The notes: a model not told the origin generated them from the sequence alone. Positions 1-10,512 are shown, counted from the first letter of the stretch. The stretch: 64,000 bases of DNA from Bettongia penicillata ogilbyi (GCA_023548195.1 JAJHZJ010000577.1:798574-862573), one strand, 5' to 3'. Numbers and translations: made by a program.

Positions 1-1280
1 GGCAAAAAGGTTTTCTATTAGCCATGCTATTAGAATGACAGTTGGGGTGTTTTTTCTGGTTATTTTGTGAATCCTTTTTTGTTGATTCATTGTATTGGCT
101 GCCACAGAAAGATAGGCATAATGTTGACATAAATTTGGGGAGGAAGGAAGAGGACGATGATTTGTTCTAATTGATTAGGTCTGCTCCAGCTTGGTGAACT
201 CAAGAGAAAAATGGGTTTTGTAGTACAAAACTCCAGTGGAATTTCCTTGGGAGAACTCTCTGAAAATGGCTTTGAGGGAAGCAAGATCACCATAAAAGGA
301 GAGACAACAAAATTACAAGGAATTTATAACCCCAAATCAGATGGTTGCCTGAGAAAATTAATTTAGATTCAGCACCATATAATGAAAGAGTAAACATAAT
401 CTTAGCCTGGGGGCACTTTCCCTGCTTTTTTTTTTTTAACTGCTTCCTTCACTGTCAGGTTACTTTTATCAGGGAGAGGTTTACTAGTCACAACATATCA
501 GTCACACTTAAAAGTACTGACTATTCCTGTTTTCTGTGTATCTTGCTTGTTTGCCAGCGAATAGCACATGATCTCTGAATATGTAGTCTTGTCTTCTGAA
601 GGGTGAGGAGGTAGGAACGTATGAGAGAGTGCATTCCATATTTAAAAGACAGGAATCTTCTCTTGCCACTTTATTTGCTATTCTGATACCATGGATTCTG
701 TTTAAATCAATATTCCTACCACTTGTTAAAGTTACAGAATAACTGGGACTTGTTAGCTAATTTTTTAGAGGGTGATGATCCACAGAATGCCTCAAGCATA
801 GGGTAGTTTTTCTAGGATACATTTGAGATTGGGCACCCAGCATTTGTTTGACTCACTAGTTTAGCTTCACTGATTTTTCCCACAGATAAGAATTTTTATC
901 TTTTCTGCAATGGAGATAAATATATCATTTTCTTCAACTTTTCTTGATATTTTTAATAAATTGGAATTTTTGTCATATATAAGATGTGGAACTAATTTCA
1001 TTTTTGTCACACTTTGACTCAATTTACAGAATTTTAATCAAACTTCTCCAGTTGATTTAGAATATTGAGTTTATTAAACACATAGTTATGGTTTTTGATG
1101 CTAGCTCTGGACTTTCTCTGCTTATACATATTTTATATTATTATCTGGTATCAGATAATTCTGATAATTATTGCTCTATATTATCATTTTAAATCTGGCA
1201 ATACAAATTCCTCTCCCTCATTTTTCCTTTTTTTTCCCCCCAATAATTCTCCTTGTTATTCTTGGCAATTTGTTTTTATA
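1..1280. other. Unassigned intergenic DNA
   Basis: AT-rich DNA in which I recognise no gene or repeat. The short open frames here have no recognisable domain. It may contain old transposon sequence too diverged to read by eye. Confidence 0.5.
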
Positions 1281-1511
1281 CAGCCTAGTAGGTGTTAGGC
1301 ACTGTGCTAAGCATTTTACATCTGCATTTTATCTTCACAACAACTCTGGGAGGTAGGTGCCATTATTATTCTTATTTTAGCATTGAGGAAACTGAAGCAA
1401 ACAGGTGTTACATGACTTGCCCAAGGTCATACAGGTAGTAAGTTTCAGAGGCCAAATTTGAAGTCAAATCTTCCTGACTCTGGGACCAATGTTCTATCAA
1501 TTATACCACTT
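1281..1511 (-). repeat. MIR/CORE-SINE relic
   Basis: On the minus strand this follows the marsupial MIR/Ther-type SINE layout. Reading the plus strand left to right: an 'aggcactgtgctaagcattttaca' end, a 'cacaacaactctgggaggtaggtgc' segment, the core 'gaggaaactgaagcaaacag', 'gacttgcccaaggtcatacagg', and the tRNA-like head ending near 'ctatcaattataccact'. It is diverged, so it is an old insertion. Confidence 0.85.
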
Positions 1512-1539
1512 AATTTCCATAGAAACTTAAAAAAAAATT

Positions 1540-1795
1540 TACTTCTATGAAGCTGGATCATAGGAATGACAAGGATAGAGTGACGAACCTGGAACTCTGT
1601 AAGACTTAAGTAAAAAGGTTTTCTATTTATAAACAAGTTACCCAACACCTCTCAGCTTCAATTTCCTAAGAACAGCAATATCCCCACTACTCACCTCACA
1701 TATGAGCAATGTAGAGAATCAACTGAGATAAAGTATGTAAATCAGCCTACCCATTTCAAATCACTATATAAATATTAGCTGTTTTCATAAGATAA
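1540..1795 (+). repeat. MIR-type SINE relic
   Basis: The plus strand shows a decayed MIR body: 'caagttacccaacacctctcagcttcaatttcc', 'ctcacctcacatatgag', 'tgagataaagtatgtaaatc' and a tail 'cactatataaatattagctgttttc'. The tRNA-like head before 1600 is poorly preserved, so the start is approximate. It lies head-to-head with the minus-strand SINE just upstream. Confidence 0.65.
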
Positions 1796-1869
1796 TAGAT
1801 GAAAGGGACCTTACTTCTCATCATTTTACAAATGAGAAAACTCAGGTTCAGAGTAGCCCCATTGTATTT

Positions 1870-2640
1870 CTATTGTTACAGCACTGAATCTACAAATTTA
1901 GAAAATATTGATATTTTTTACTATATTGACTTAGTGTTGTTTTTGACACCTTTCTCTTGTGACTGCTATTGTCAAAATTGATTTTATATTGTCTTATGCT
2001 CTTCTAAAGACCTCTCCTCAGTTGCTTCATTGTGGCATGTGGGCTAATCTGGATTCTGGAAGGATTTGTCATTCTGGAAGGTCCTACCAAGTTGGAAAAG
2101 TTTAACAAATAATCTCTATGTCTGTCATCTGAATACCAATCTAGCTAAGTTTGGAGAGGCTTGTCTTCATTGTAATACATTTTTTTTCAGTCACAGACTC
2201 TCTCAAAGGCAATTGATTAAAGCATGTCAACTGAGCCTGTAGGAGTGCCCACACAATCACAGATCCTTGATTGAAGTATTACTCCTTATATAGTTCTTTC
2301 TGTCTTTGCACCCAGAAAAGAAGGGTAACCCTTGGCCTCTTCCATTATCCCATTAGCACCAGTGGTACTCAAACTGCAGTAGGTAGCCCTAATAATGCAG
2401 AGCAAGAATAGTCAGTGAACACGGAAGGAAGAGTTGCTTCATTGAGAGGAGAGGGCTGTTGATGGGGAATAAAAAGTCAAGAGAAAAACAACAGCAAGAA
2501 TTAGTGAGCCTTAGCTGAGGGCAGCAAAGAAAGGAAAGTGAAGATATTAGCCAGGTCAGGGAAAGGGAAATAAAATGGAAAATAGGAAGAAGGGGGATAT
2601 ATTTGGAATTAATATAAAATATATAGATATAAATATTGCC
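1870..2640. other. Unassigned intergenic DNA
   Basis: No recognisable gene or repeat. The start abuts a short MIR-core-like piece near 1820-1860 ('cattttacaaatgagaaaactcaggttcagag'), and the end runs into the GATA microsatellite. Confidence 0.45.
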
Positions 2641-2667
2641 ATATATAGATATCCATCTATCTATATA

Positions 2668-2669
2668 TG

Positions 2670-2716
<47 letters not shown>

Positions 2717-2800
2717 GGATGGATGGATGGATGGATGGATGGATGGATGGATGGATGGATGGATGGATGGACGGATGGATAGAGAGACAGATAGATAGAT

Positions 2801-2847
<47 letters not shown>

Positions 2848-2861
2848 GGATGGAGGGATAG

Positions 2862-2892
<31 letters not shown>

Positions 2893-2907
2893 GACAGATA
2901 GATAGAT

Positions 2908-2967
<60 letters not shown>

Positions 2968-2968
2968 T
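2668..2968 (+). repeat. Compound (GATA)n/(GGAT)n microsatellite
   Basis: About 300 bp of tetranucleotide repeat. GATA units give way to a long GGAT block (about 2715-2780), then GATA units return with interruptions (GACA, GATGATA, GGAG). Read on the minus strand it gives long open frames of YLSI and HPSI repeats; these are artefacts and not genes. Confidence 0.97.
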
Positions 2969-3342
2969 ACACACAATTGCCCAAGTGTGACAAGCTACAA
3001 AACAGACATCTTTGGAGGCAGAACCCAGACTTACTGGGCAGAATTGTAAAGAATCACACTGTGAGAAGAAGCTTCATTTTGGGACAATAAATGACACTAG
3101 AACATGCTCATGGTGGACCTTCTGGACTGGATTCACTATGATTTGCCTCCTTAAAATAGCATTTTATTGATTTTTCTTTCCTTTAATGGGAATTTCCTAC
3201 TTTAGTCGACGTAGTCAAGGGACATATTAAGTTCCAAATGAGGAAACTAAAGTTCAGTCCATCAGCTAGCATGTGCCAGACATTCGTTAAACACTGGGAC
3301 ACAAAAAACAAAAGAAAAGAAGGAAGATGAAAGAGAGAGAAA

Positions 3343-3495
3343 GGAAAGAAGGAAGAAAAAAGAAGGAAGGAAGGAAGGAAGGAAGGAAGGAAGGAAGGAA
3401 GGAAGGAAGGAAGGAAGGAAGGAAGGAAGGAAGGAAGGAAGGAAGGAAGGAAGGAAGGGAGGGAGGGAGGGAGGAAGGGAGGGAGGAAGAGAAGG
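3343..3495 (+). repeat. (GGAA)n microsatellite
   Basis: Purine-only tract of GGAA/AAGG units, with a GGGA block near 3457-3486 and an AG-rich flank on each side. GGAA arrays are known to bind ETS-family proteins in other mammals; nothing here shows such use. The KEGR and FLPS open frames are repeat artefacts. Confidence 0.97.
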
Positions 3496-3499
3496 AAGA

Positions 3500-4735
3500 A
3501 AGAAGAAAAACAGTTGTTTGTCTCCAAGAGTTCACAGTCTACTACAAGAGACAAAATGTAAACACCTATGGACAAATAACATAGATACAGGTTAAGCTGA
3601 GGACAATCTTACATCTACACAGGGAAAGGACTAAGATTAAGGAGGACTAGGAAAGGTTTTTTCGCAGAGGGTGAGACTATGGCTGAAACATGAATGAAGC
3701 CAGAAAAGTCAGTCAGAGATGAGGAGAGAAAATGTTCCAGACATGAAAAAAAGTCATTTCAAATGCTTGAAGTCTGGCATTGAAGGGTCTAGCCCCAGAG
3801 AGGTTGTCAAACTTATTTGGTCTATCACTTCTGTTAAAAAATATTACTCAGTGCTCCCTGGAAATCTACTTACCTTAGCCCTTTTTGGGTTTGGGGTTTT
3901 GTTTTGTTTTGTTTTTAAATTTCTGTTAAATTACTACCATGCCCCTGGATCATTTCAGGGCCTCACAGGAGGTGGTATCTCGCATTTGGGGAACCTATGG
4001 TAGGGAGAGAAACAGCAAAAAAAGGCAGTATCATCTATCACAAGTTACATGGAGGAGAATAAGGTATAAAAGACTCAAAAGACACAAAGGAGTCAGATTA
4101 TGTGGGACTTCGGTTCAGTGGCTTATATGTTTTAATGCAGCTTTTAAGTGTTAGAGAAGAGTCAAATTCAAGTCAGTTCTTATTCCAATTCCAATGTTTG
4201 ATCAATTACACTAGAGGTGATCAATTCAAATACAAAGGGGACATAAGCATTTCTGCAGATGGCATTTTGACTTAGTTTTAAAATACGTTATCTATGTTTT
4301 ATTGCATTTTCATTAATTTTGTTAAAAATTTCACAATTATATTTTAAACTGATTCCGGAGCATTCCATGGGTCACAAATGGTTGACGTCTCTGAATTATA
4401 TCATGCTATTCATGTAATTATCTTCATCGTGGCCTTTTTTACTCAAGTTCATCTTTAACATCACAAGGGAGGATGATCCAATATTCCAAAGATTGGAATT
4501 GACCTGCTTGTCCAATGGAGAGGTTTGGTTTGCTTGTTTATTTATTTTATTACTTTCTGGTTGGGGACTTGATTTAAGAGAAGTATTAAATCTCCAGAAG
4601 GAGCTTAATTCCTTCAAGCTAAAGGTATATCTGACATGAAGATTACACATTTTGACAGGGAAAATTCTGATCTCTTGTCTGAGAAGTTACTTCTAAGTCC
4701 ACAGCAGTTTTGTATGTAGCCAATTTTATTGCAAC
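3500..4735. other. Unassigned intergenic DNA
   Basis: I recognise no coding region. The stretch around 4130-4210 faintly resembles the end of a minus-strand MIR ('gtcaaattcaagtcagttcttattcc'), but too little remains to call it. Confidence 0.45.
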
Positions 4736-4739
4736 AGAA

Positions 4740-4993
4740 TAATAGTTAGATTTTATATATATTATAGTGCCAGATTTGCAAAGCATTTTACAAACATTAT
4801 GTTATTTTGTTCTCAAAGCAATTCTGGGAGGTAGGTGCTGTTATTATTTACAGTTCACAGATGAGGAAACTGAGACAGACAGAGGTTAAGTGGCTTGCCC
4901 AGGATCACATAGCTAGTAAGTATCTGAAACTAGATTGAACTCATTTTCTTGACCTTAGGTTCAGAAATCTATACTCTTAACCTAGCTGCCTTA
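4740..4993 (-). repeat. MIR/CORE-SINE
   Basis: Minus-strand SINE. The plus strand reads 'gcaaagcattttacaaacattatg', 'caattctgggaggtaggtgctgttatt', 'agatgaggaaactgagacag', 'cttgcccaggatcacatagctagtaag' and ends at 'taacctagctgcctt', the complement of the tRNA-like head start (ggcagctagg). It is close to full length. Confidence 0.9.
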
Positions 4994-5264
4994 AATAGTT
5001 CTTATTTCTGTGATCAATCCAAGATATTAACCTAGGACTTAGCCAAATATGGGCCACAGTTCAACATTGCTTCAAGAAATTTCATTATAGTACCTAGCAT
5101 TTTGAATGTAAATATAACTTATGAAGCCTCTTGAACAAAGAAGATTGTACTCAGATGTGTGAAGTGCAGCTCATAGAAATTAAATCTTTTGATTTAGCAT
5201 TATCTACAGATGAAAGAAAGTCTCTGAGCCTTAAAGAGATAATGTAATTTTCATCATTAAAAGT

Positions 5265-5945
5265 AATCATGGTAGGGGAAGAGGAAAAAACTGAATCTTA
5301 CTCTCGTCACATTTGGCTTAAGGAGGGAATAACATGTATACTCAATTTGCTATGAAAATCTATCTTACACTTCAGGAAAGTAGGGAGAAAGGGATAAGCA
5401 GGGTGTGGGGGGAATGATAGAATGGAGGGCAAATGGGAGGAGGAAGCAATTAGAAGTAAACATTTTGGGGGAGGGATAGGGTCAAAAGAGAGAAAAATGG
5501 GGGCAAGATAAGATGGAGGAAAATATTGTTAGTTTTTCACAACATGACTTTTATAGAAGTCTTTTGCATAACTACACATGTATAACATATATAGAATTGC
5601 TTGCCTTCTCAATGGGGATGAATGGGGAGGGAGGAAGGAACAGAAGTCAGAACTCAAAGTTTTAAAAATGAATGTTAAAAATTGTTTTAACATGCAACTG
5701 AGAGATAAGATATGCAGGTAATGGGGTATTGAAATATATCTTGCCGTACAGGAAAGTAAAGGAGAAGGGGATAAGTTAAGAGAGGGGTGGGGTAGAAGGG
5801 AGGGAAGATTGGGGGAAGGAGTAATCAGAATGCACACTGTCTTGAGGTGGGCAGAGAGGAGAGATGGGGAGAAAATTTGGAGCTCAAAATCTTGTGGCAA
5901 TGAATGTTGAAAACTAAAAATACATCAATTAATTTTAAAAAATAA
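5265..5945 (+). mobile_element. 5'-truncated half-L1 (HAL1-type) 3' UTR
   Basis: This matches the 3' UTR of the fuller copy at 5953-8742 nearly segment for segment: 'gaagaggaaaaaactgaatcttac', 'acttcaggaaagtagggagaaagggataagc', 'gaattgcttgccttctcaatgg', 'tttggagctcaaaatcttgtgg' and an A-rich tail. ORF1 and the 5' UTR are absent, as expected for 5' truncation during target-primed reverse transcription. The next element begins directly after its tail. Confidence 0.8.
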
Positions 5946-5952
5946 AGTTATT

Positions 5953-6607
5953 GGGGGGAGGAGCCAAGATGGCAGAGGACAAAGACTCACATATGCTAGC
6001 TCTGAACCCACAGCCCATAAATTACCTATAAAAAGAACTCCTAGCGGGTTCTAGAGCAGTGGAAGCCACGCAGCAATGGAGTGGAGGAGATTTCTGTTCC
6101 AGAGAGCCCTGAAAAACCGACCCCAAAGGTCTGTCAGGCACTGGACCCGGAGTGGAGCCCCTGCCCTGACCACATGGCACTGAGAGGAGCAGATCTGAGC
6201 AGGCTCCAGGGACGGAATCCCCAGGGGCTGTGAAGGTCCCTCCACCCACAGGTGCACAGGTCAGTGAGAGAGCCTTCTGGCTGGCTGAAAGGGGAGCAGG
6301 GTGTCTCCGTGGCTCGGGCACCCTCAGGAGGAGGCCGTTGGGGGGGGGACCATGGACAGGGGCTCCCAAAGCAGACAGGACCTCAGATCCATTACTGAAG
6401 ATCTCTGCATAAACCCCCTGAGGGAGCTGAGCCTGGGAGGTGGCCCTGCTCCCACCTGAGCAGCAGTACTTAATCTCTCACTGAATAGCAGCCCTTCCCC
6501 TCACTGAAAGCCCTGAGGCTGGGGAGCAGCATTTGAATATCAGACCCCAAGCACTGGTGAGGCAGGGGTGGAGAGAAATCTCAGAAGTCAAGTAACTGGC
6601 TAGGAAA
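5953..6607 (+). promoter_or_regulatory. Half-L1 5' UTR / internal promoter
   Basis: This GC-rich leader stands out from the AT-rich surroundings and precedes ORF1. Its first bases contain aagatggc (5966-5973), the core YY1 site that positions transcription of primate L1 from its first base. The leader includes a 9-G run near 6341-6349 and matches, at lower identity, the leader of the decayed copy at about 19290-19770 ('cacccacaggtgcacaggtcagtg'). Promoter function is inferred by analogy with L1. Confidence 0.6.
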
Positions 6608-7627
6608 ATGCCCAGAAAAAATAAGACCATAGAAGGTTACTTTCTTGGTGAACAGATGTTTCCACCTTTCCTTTCTGATGAGGAAGAACAATGCTTACCA
6701 TCAGGGAAAGACATAGAAGTCCAGGCTTCTGTATCCCAAACTTCGGAAATAGATATCCAATGGGAACAGGCCATGGAAGAGCTCAAAGAGGATCTTGAAA
6801 ATCAAGTTAGACAGGTGGAGGAAAAACTGGGAAGAAAAATGAGAGAGATGCAAGAAAAGCATGAAAAATGGGTCAATACCTTGCTAAAGGAGACCCAAAA
6901 CAATGCTGAAGAAAATAACACCTTGAAAAATAGGCTCACTCAATTGGCAAAAGAGGTTCAAAAAGCCAATGAGGAGAAAAATGCTTTCAAAAGCAGAATT
7001 AGCCAAATGGAAAAAGAGGTTCAAAAGCTCACTGAATTTAATAATTCTCTCAAAATTAGAATGGAACAGATGGAGTCTAATGACTTTACGAGAAACCAAG
7101 AAATCACCAAACAAAACCAAAAGAATGAAAAAATGGAAGAGAATGTGAAATACCTCATGGGAAAAACAACTGACCTGGAAAATAGATCCAGGAGAGACAA
7201 TTTAAAAATTATGGGACTACCTGAAACTCATGATCAAAAAAAGAGCCTAGACATCATCTTCCATGAAATTATCAAGGAAAACTGCCCTGGCATTCTAGAA
7301 CCAGAGGGCAAAATAAGTATTGAAAGAATCCATCGATCACCACCTGAAAGAGATCCAAAAAGAGAAACTCCTAGGAACATTGTGGCCAAATTCCAGAACT
7401 CCCAGCTCAAGGAGAAAATCTTGCAAGCAGCTAGAAAGAAACAGTTCCAGTACTGTGGAAATAAAATCAGGATAACGCAAGATCTAGCAGCTTCTACATT
7501 AAGGGATCGAAGGGCATGGAATAGGATATTCCAGAAGTCAAAGGAACTAGGACTCAAACCAAGAATCACCTACCCAGCAAAACTGAGTACAATACTTCAG
7601 GGGAAAAATGGTCTTTCAATGACATAG
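6608..7627 (+). CDS. L1-type ORF1 protein (RNA-binding chaperone), C-terminally frameshifted
   Basis: A 339-residue open frame with the layout of L1 ORF1p, which binds L1 RNA as a coiled-coil trimer and acts as a nucleic-acid chaperone in the retrotransposition particle. Residues ~1-50 form an acidic, probably disordered N-terminus. Residues ~52-195 are a heptad-rich coiled coil (MEELKEDLENQVRQVEEKL). Residues ~196-292 are the RRM (RRDNLKIMGLPE, TPRNIVAKF). From ~293 follows the C-terminal domain (RRAWNRIF, PRITYPAKL). The start ATG follows the stop-rich leader and opens with MPRK. After codon 333 an A5 run (7604-7608) puts the frame out by one base. The +1 frame continues with WSFNDIEDF for 29 codons to a stop at 7696-7698, and the decayed sister copy has the same continuation. 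The copy is otherwise open, so it is young, but its protein lacks the usual C-terminal tail. Confidence 0.85.
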   Translation: MPRKNKTIEGYFLGEQMFPPFLSDEEEQCLPSGKDIEVQASVSQTSEIDIQWEQAMEELKEDLENQVRQVEEKLGRKMREMQEKHEKWVNTLLKETQNNAEENNTLKNRLTQLAKEVQKANEEKNAFKSRISQMEKEVQKLTEFNNSLKIRMEQMESNDFTRNQEITKQNQKNEKMEENVKYLMGKTTDLENRSRRDNLKIMGLPETHDQKKSLDIIFHEIIKENCPGILEPEGKISIERIHRSPPERDPKRETPRNIVAKFQNSQLKEKILQAARKKQFQYCGNKIRITQDLAASTLRDRRAWNRIFQKSKELGLKPRITYPAKLSTILQGKNGLSMT

Positions 7628-7698
7628 AGGACTTTCAAGCATTTTTGATGAAAAGACCAGACCTGAAAAGAAAATTTGACTTTCAAGCACAAGAATGA

Positions 7699-8742
7699 AA
7701 AGAAGCATGAAAAAGTAAATAGCAAAGAGAAGTCATAAAGGACTTACCAAAAGTGAACTGTTTACATTCCTACATGGAAAGACAATATTTGTAACTCTTA
7801 AAACTTTTCAGTATCTGGGTAGTTGGTGGGATCACACACACACACATACACACACACATATACACATGTGCATGCACACACACATACACACATGCACGCA
7901 CATACCAAGACAGAGAGCACAGAGTGAATTGAATAGGATGGGATCATATCTTAAAAGAAATTAACGTAAATGGTGAGAGAGAAATGTAGGGGGAGGAAAG
8001 AGGGTGAAATGGAATGGGATAAATTATATCTCATTCAAGAGGCAAGCAGGAGACTTTTTAGTGGAGGGGAAAAGAGGAGAGCTGAGAAAAAAACAAGAAG
8101 TTTACCCTCATCACATTCAATTAAAGGAAGGAATAAAATGCACACTCATTTTGGTATCAAAACCTATCTTACAATACAGGAAAGTGGGGGAGAAGGAGAT
8201 AAGCAAGGTGGGGGATGATGGAAGGGAGGGCAATGGGCGGAGGGAGCAATTTGAAGTCAACACTAGGGGAGGGACGGGATCAAAAGAGAGAATAGAAATA
8301 ATGGGGGGCAGGATAGGATGGAGGGAAATACAGTCAGTCTTACGCAACAGGACTATTATCGAAGTCATTTGCAAAACTACACAGATAGGGCCTATATTGA
8401 ATTGCCTCCCTTCCCAAAGGGAATGGGTGGGGAGGGAGGGATGGGGAGAATTTGGAACTCAAAGTTTTAGGAACAACTGTTTAGTATTGTTGTTGCTACT
8501 AGGAAATAAGACATACAGTTAATGGGGAATAGAAAGTCATCTGGCCCTACAGGACAAAAGAGAAGATGGGGACAAGAGAAGGGAGGGATGATAGAAGAGA
8601 GGGCAGATTGGTGATAGGGAAAATTAGAATGCTCAGTGTATTGAGGTGGGGGGAGGGCATAAAGGGGAGAAAATTTGGAACCCAAAATTTCGTGAAAATG
8701 AATGTAAAAAGTTAAATAAATAAATTTTTATTAAAAAAAAAA
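7699..8742 (+). other. Half-L1 3' UTR with tandemly repeated module
   Basis: G/A-rich untranslated tail. It contains a (CA)n tract, then 'cctatcttacaatacaggaaagtggggg' (about 8163), an L1-like 3' block 'tattgaattgcctcccttccc' (about 8396), 'gaatttggaactcaaagtttt', a second 'ggccctacaggac' copy (about 8540), and a second 'aatttggaacccaaaattt' tail (about 8672). The two modules are spaced about 373 bp apart. No coding potential is seen. Confidence 0.7.
7833..7904 (+). repeat. (CA)n microsatellite inside half-L1 3' UTR
   Basis: CA dinucleotide tract with TA and TG interruptions. It sits at the same point of the half-L1 3' UTR as the GATA array of the copy at 19.3-22.5 kb. Confidence 0.95.
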
Positions 8743-8887
8743 ACGGAGGATTTGCTTTTCTTGACTATGCATATTAGTTATCGGGGTCTGTTTTATTTAA
8801 TTAGCTCATTATCTATCTGTCTATTTATTAGTGCAATTGTTCAATTGTGAGAGAAGGAAAGAATGCAAAAAAAAGGATGAAAAAGGA

Positions 8888-9129
8888 AAACACTTTTATT
8901 AAGCACCTACTTTGTGTCAGGCAATGTGCTAAGCACTTTAGAGAGATATTTCACTTGAGTGTTATAAAAACCCTGTGAGGTAGGTGCTATTATAATTCCT
9001 CATTTTATGGTTGAGGAAACTGATGCAAACAAAAGTGACATTTTAAGTGTCACACAGCTAAGCCAAATTTGAACTCATTTTTCTGAATCTAGGCCCAGCA
9101 CTCTCTCCACTTCATCATCTAGCTGCCTT
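8888..9129 (-). repeat. MIR/CORE-SINE
   Basis: Minus-strand SINE. The plus strand has 'attaagcacctactttgtgtcaggc', 'gtgctaagcac', 'ccctgtgaggtaggtgctattat', 'gaggaaactgatgcaaac' and ends 'catctagctgcctt'. Nearly full length with modest divergence. Confidence 0.9.
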
Positions 9130-10384
9130 AAAGGGAAAGTGAATTTTTATAAATTGGAAAAAAATGATAAAATAATTATTTTTCAAAGTTTTATCTCCAG
9201 GTTTTCAACTTACTGATGACGGACCTTTCTTTTCTAGATTTGGCCAGGCTAGCATTTAGAAAGTAGCCTTGTCTATTGCCAGGACTATACTCAAAGTTCT
9301 CCAGTATGGCAAAATCTGCCAGACCTTGTGCTCAGTTAATATCCACAGCATTTGAGAAGTTAAGATCATCTCCATGCCATTTAGCATTGCTGAAGATGTT
9401 CTTTTGTAGAGGCGTTTTAACATTGAAAGACTTATTGTCATTGCTTAATATATTCTAATAATCCTGAGGTTTTCTGTTTTCTAAAATCAGAAGTTCTATT
9501 TCTTTTTTTTCCTTTTATTTCAAGTGCCTTATTTCTTCTACATGGCTATATTTTGTCACTTTCCCCTCCTGTCCAAGAAAAAAAATTGGAGACTTTATTA
9601 ATTGGCATAATTAAAACTGTTGGCAGAAATGCCAATAGACATCTGGAGAAAATCATGGCAGCTTTTGTTGGGTCATATCCTTCAGTGTTGCAGAACACTA
9701 CAAAAACACTTCTTTCCTTGGGAAGTTGGGCCACATTTGTGTAAGAAATGCAAGGAGAGCATCTATGCATAAAAATAGAGATGAAACCTAGATTCCAGAT
9801 CAGCTGGTGAACTATAAAGGAGAATTTCCAAAAATATTTGTTAGGTGATTAATTCATTAAATCTAGCATATTTCCTCTCTTGAAACTGGCAGCATTTTGC
9901 TAGCATTTGCCATCTTCTACATATTCCAAAGATGGTGGACAATCCATGCCACCAGAGCACTGTGTTCATGTTGACTTCTACACATGGAAAGGTGAGTGGG
10001 AGGGGGATCACACTTCCTGAACACCAAACACATCCAAAATGAATGATGAAATTCTACTTCTTGTATCAGACAAATATATGTGAGTAATTATCTTTCCTTT
10101 GGTCTTTCCAATTTTTATTGAATGTTCCCTTTGGAGTTCTTCTCCTTTCTTGGTGTACTCAACACATCTTCTGTCTGGAGGGATGGGACAGGGAAAGGGT
10201 TTTAAATGACTCTATTTCTTCTTTGTTTTTCATGCATGGCAAGGTATTGTTTTTCCATATACTTGTTCCAGTTAATTTTGGTGACACAGTAAGCAATAAC
10301 AACCTTACTTTATCATTCTCAGTTTTACGCACACTATACCTATATGAAGTGATGTATATATAATGGTAAGTCTATGGAGACCCA
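9130..10384. other. Unassigned intergenic DNA
   Basis: I recognise no gene or repeat. Short frames on both strands near 9256-9770 look superficially protein-like but overlap each other in opposite directions and match no family I know. Confidence 0.45.
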
Positions 10385-10512
10385 ACATAGCATAATGGGC
10401 ATAATGCTGAAGCCACAGGCAGGCAAACTTGGGCTTGAAGTCTACCTCTGACTACTAGCTGAGTGACTCTAGGCAAGTCACTGTACCTTTCTCTAAGCCC
10501 TGTGAGGATAAA
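10385..10512 (+). repeat. tRNA-derived SINE relic
   Basis: The plus strand has 'agcataatgggcataatgctgaagcc', 'gggcttgaagtctacctctgac' and 'agctgagtgactctaggcaagtcactg', the head and core of a MIR/CORE-SINE. The 3' half is missing or too diverged. Confidence 0.7.

Larger units (their letters stand above)
5953..8742 (+). mobile_element. Near-complete half-L1 (HAL1-type) element without ORF2
   Basis: The element runs from a G-rich L1-like 5' end (ggggggaggagccaagatgg) through a GC-rich 5' UTR, an ORF1 at 6608, and about 1 kb of 3' UTR to an A-rich tail ending in 11 A. Only about 1,045 bp lies between ORF1 and the tail, far short of the ~3.8 kb an L1 ORF2 needs, and I see no reverse-transcriptase or endonuclease motif in it. 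The shared 3' layout with two other copies in this window shows a repeated family and not a private deletion. Half-L1 elements are known in mammals and are thought to move with ORF2 protein from L1. I could not find a clear target-site duplication; the element landed next to the A-rich tail of an older copy. The family assignment is inference from structure. Confidence 0.85.

Noticed and set aside
2389..2993. Long minus-strand frames rich in YLSI and HPSI repeats
   Set aside because: They are translations of the GATA/GGAT microsatellite, open in several frames at once, with no unique protein sequence of note.
3183..3584. FLPS and KEGR repeat proteins on both strands
   Set aside because: These are readings of the GGAA array and not genes. 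The same applies at 36743-37014.
5529..5900. 123-codon minus-strand frame rich in serine, proline and leucine
   Set aside because: It is the antisense of the G/A-rich half-L1 3' UTR. The same kind of frame appears in the other copy at 21517-22029.
9256..9770. Possible processed pseudogene
   Set aside because: Frames on both strands looked protein-like, but I could match neither to a family and saw no poly(A) tail or target duplication.
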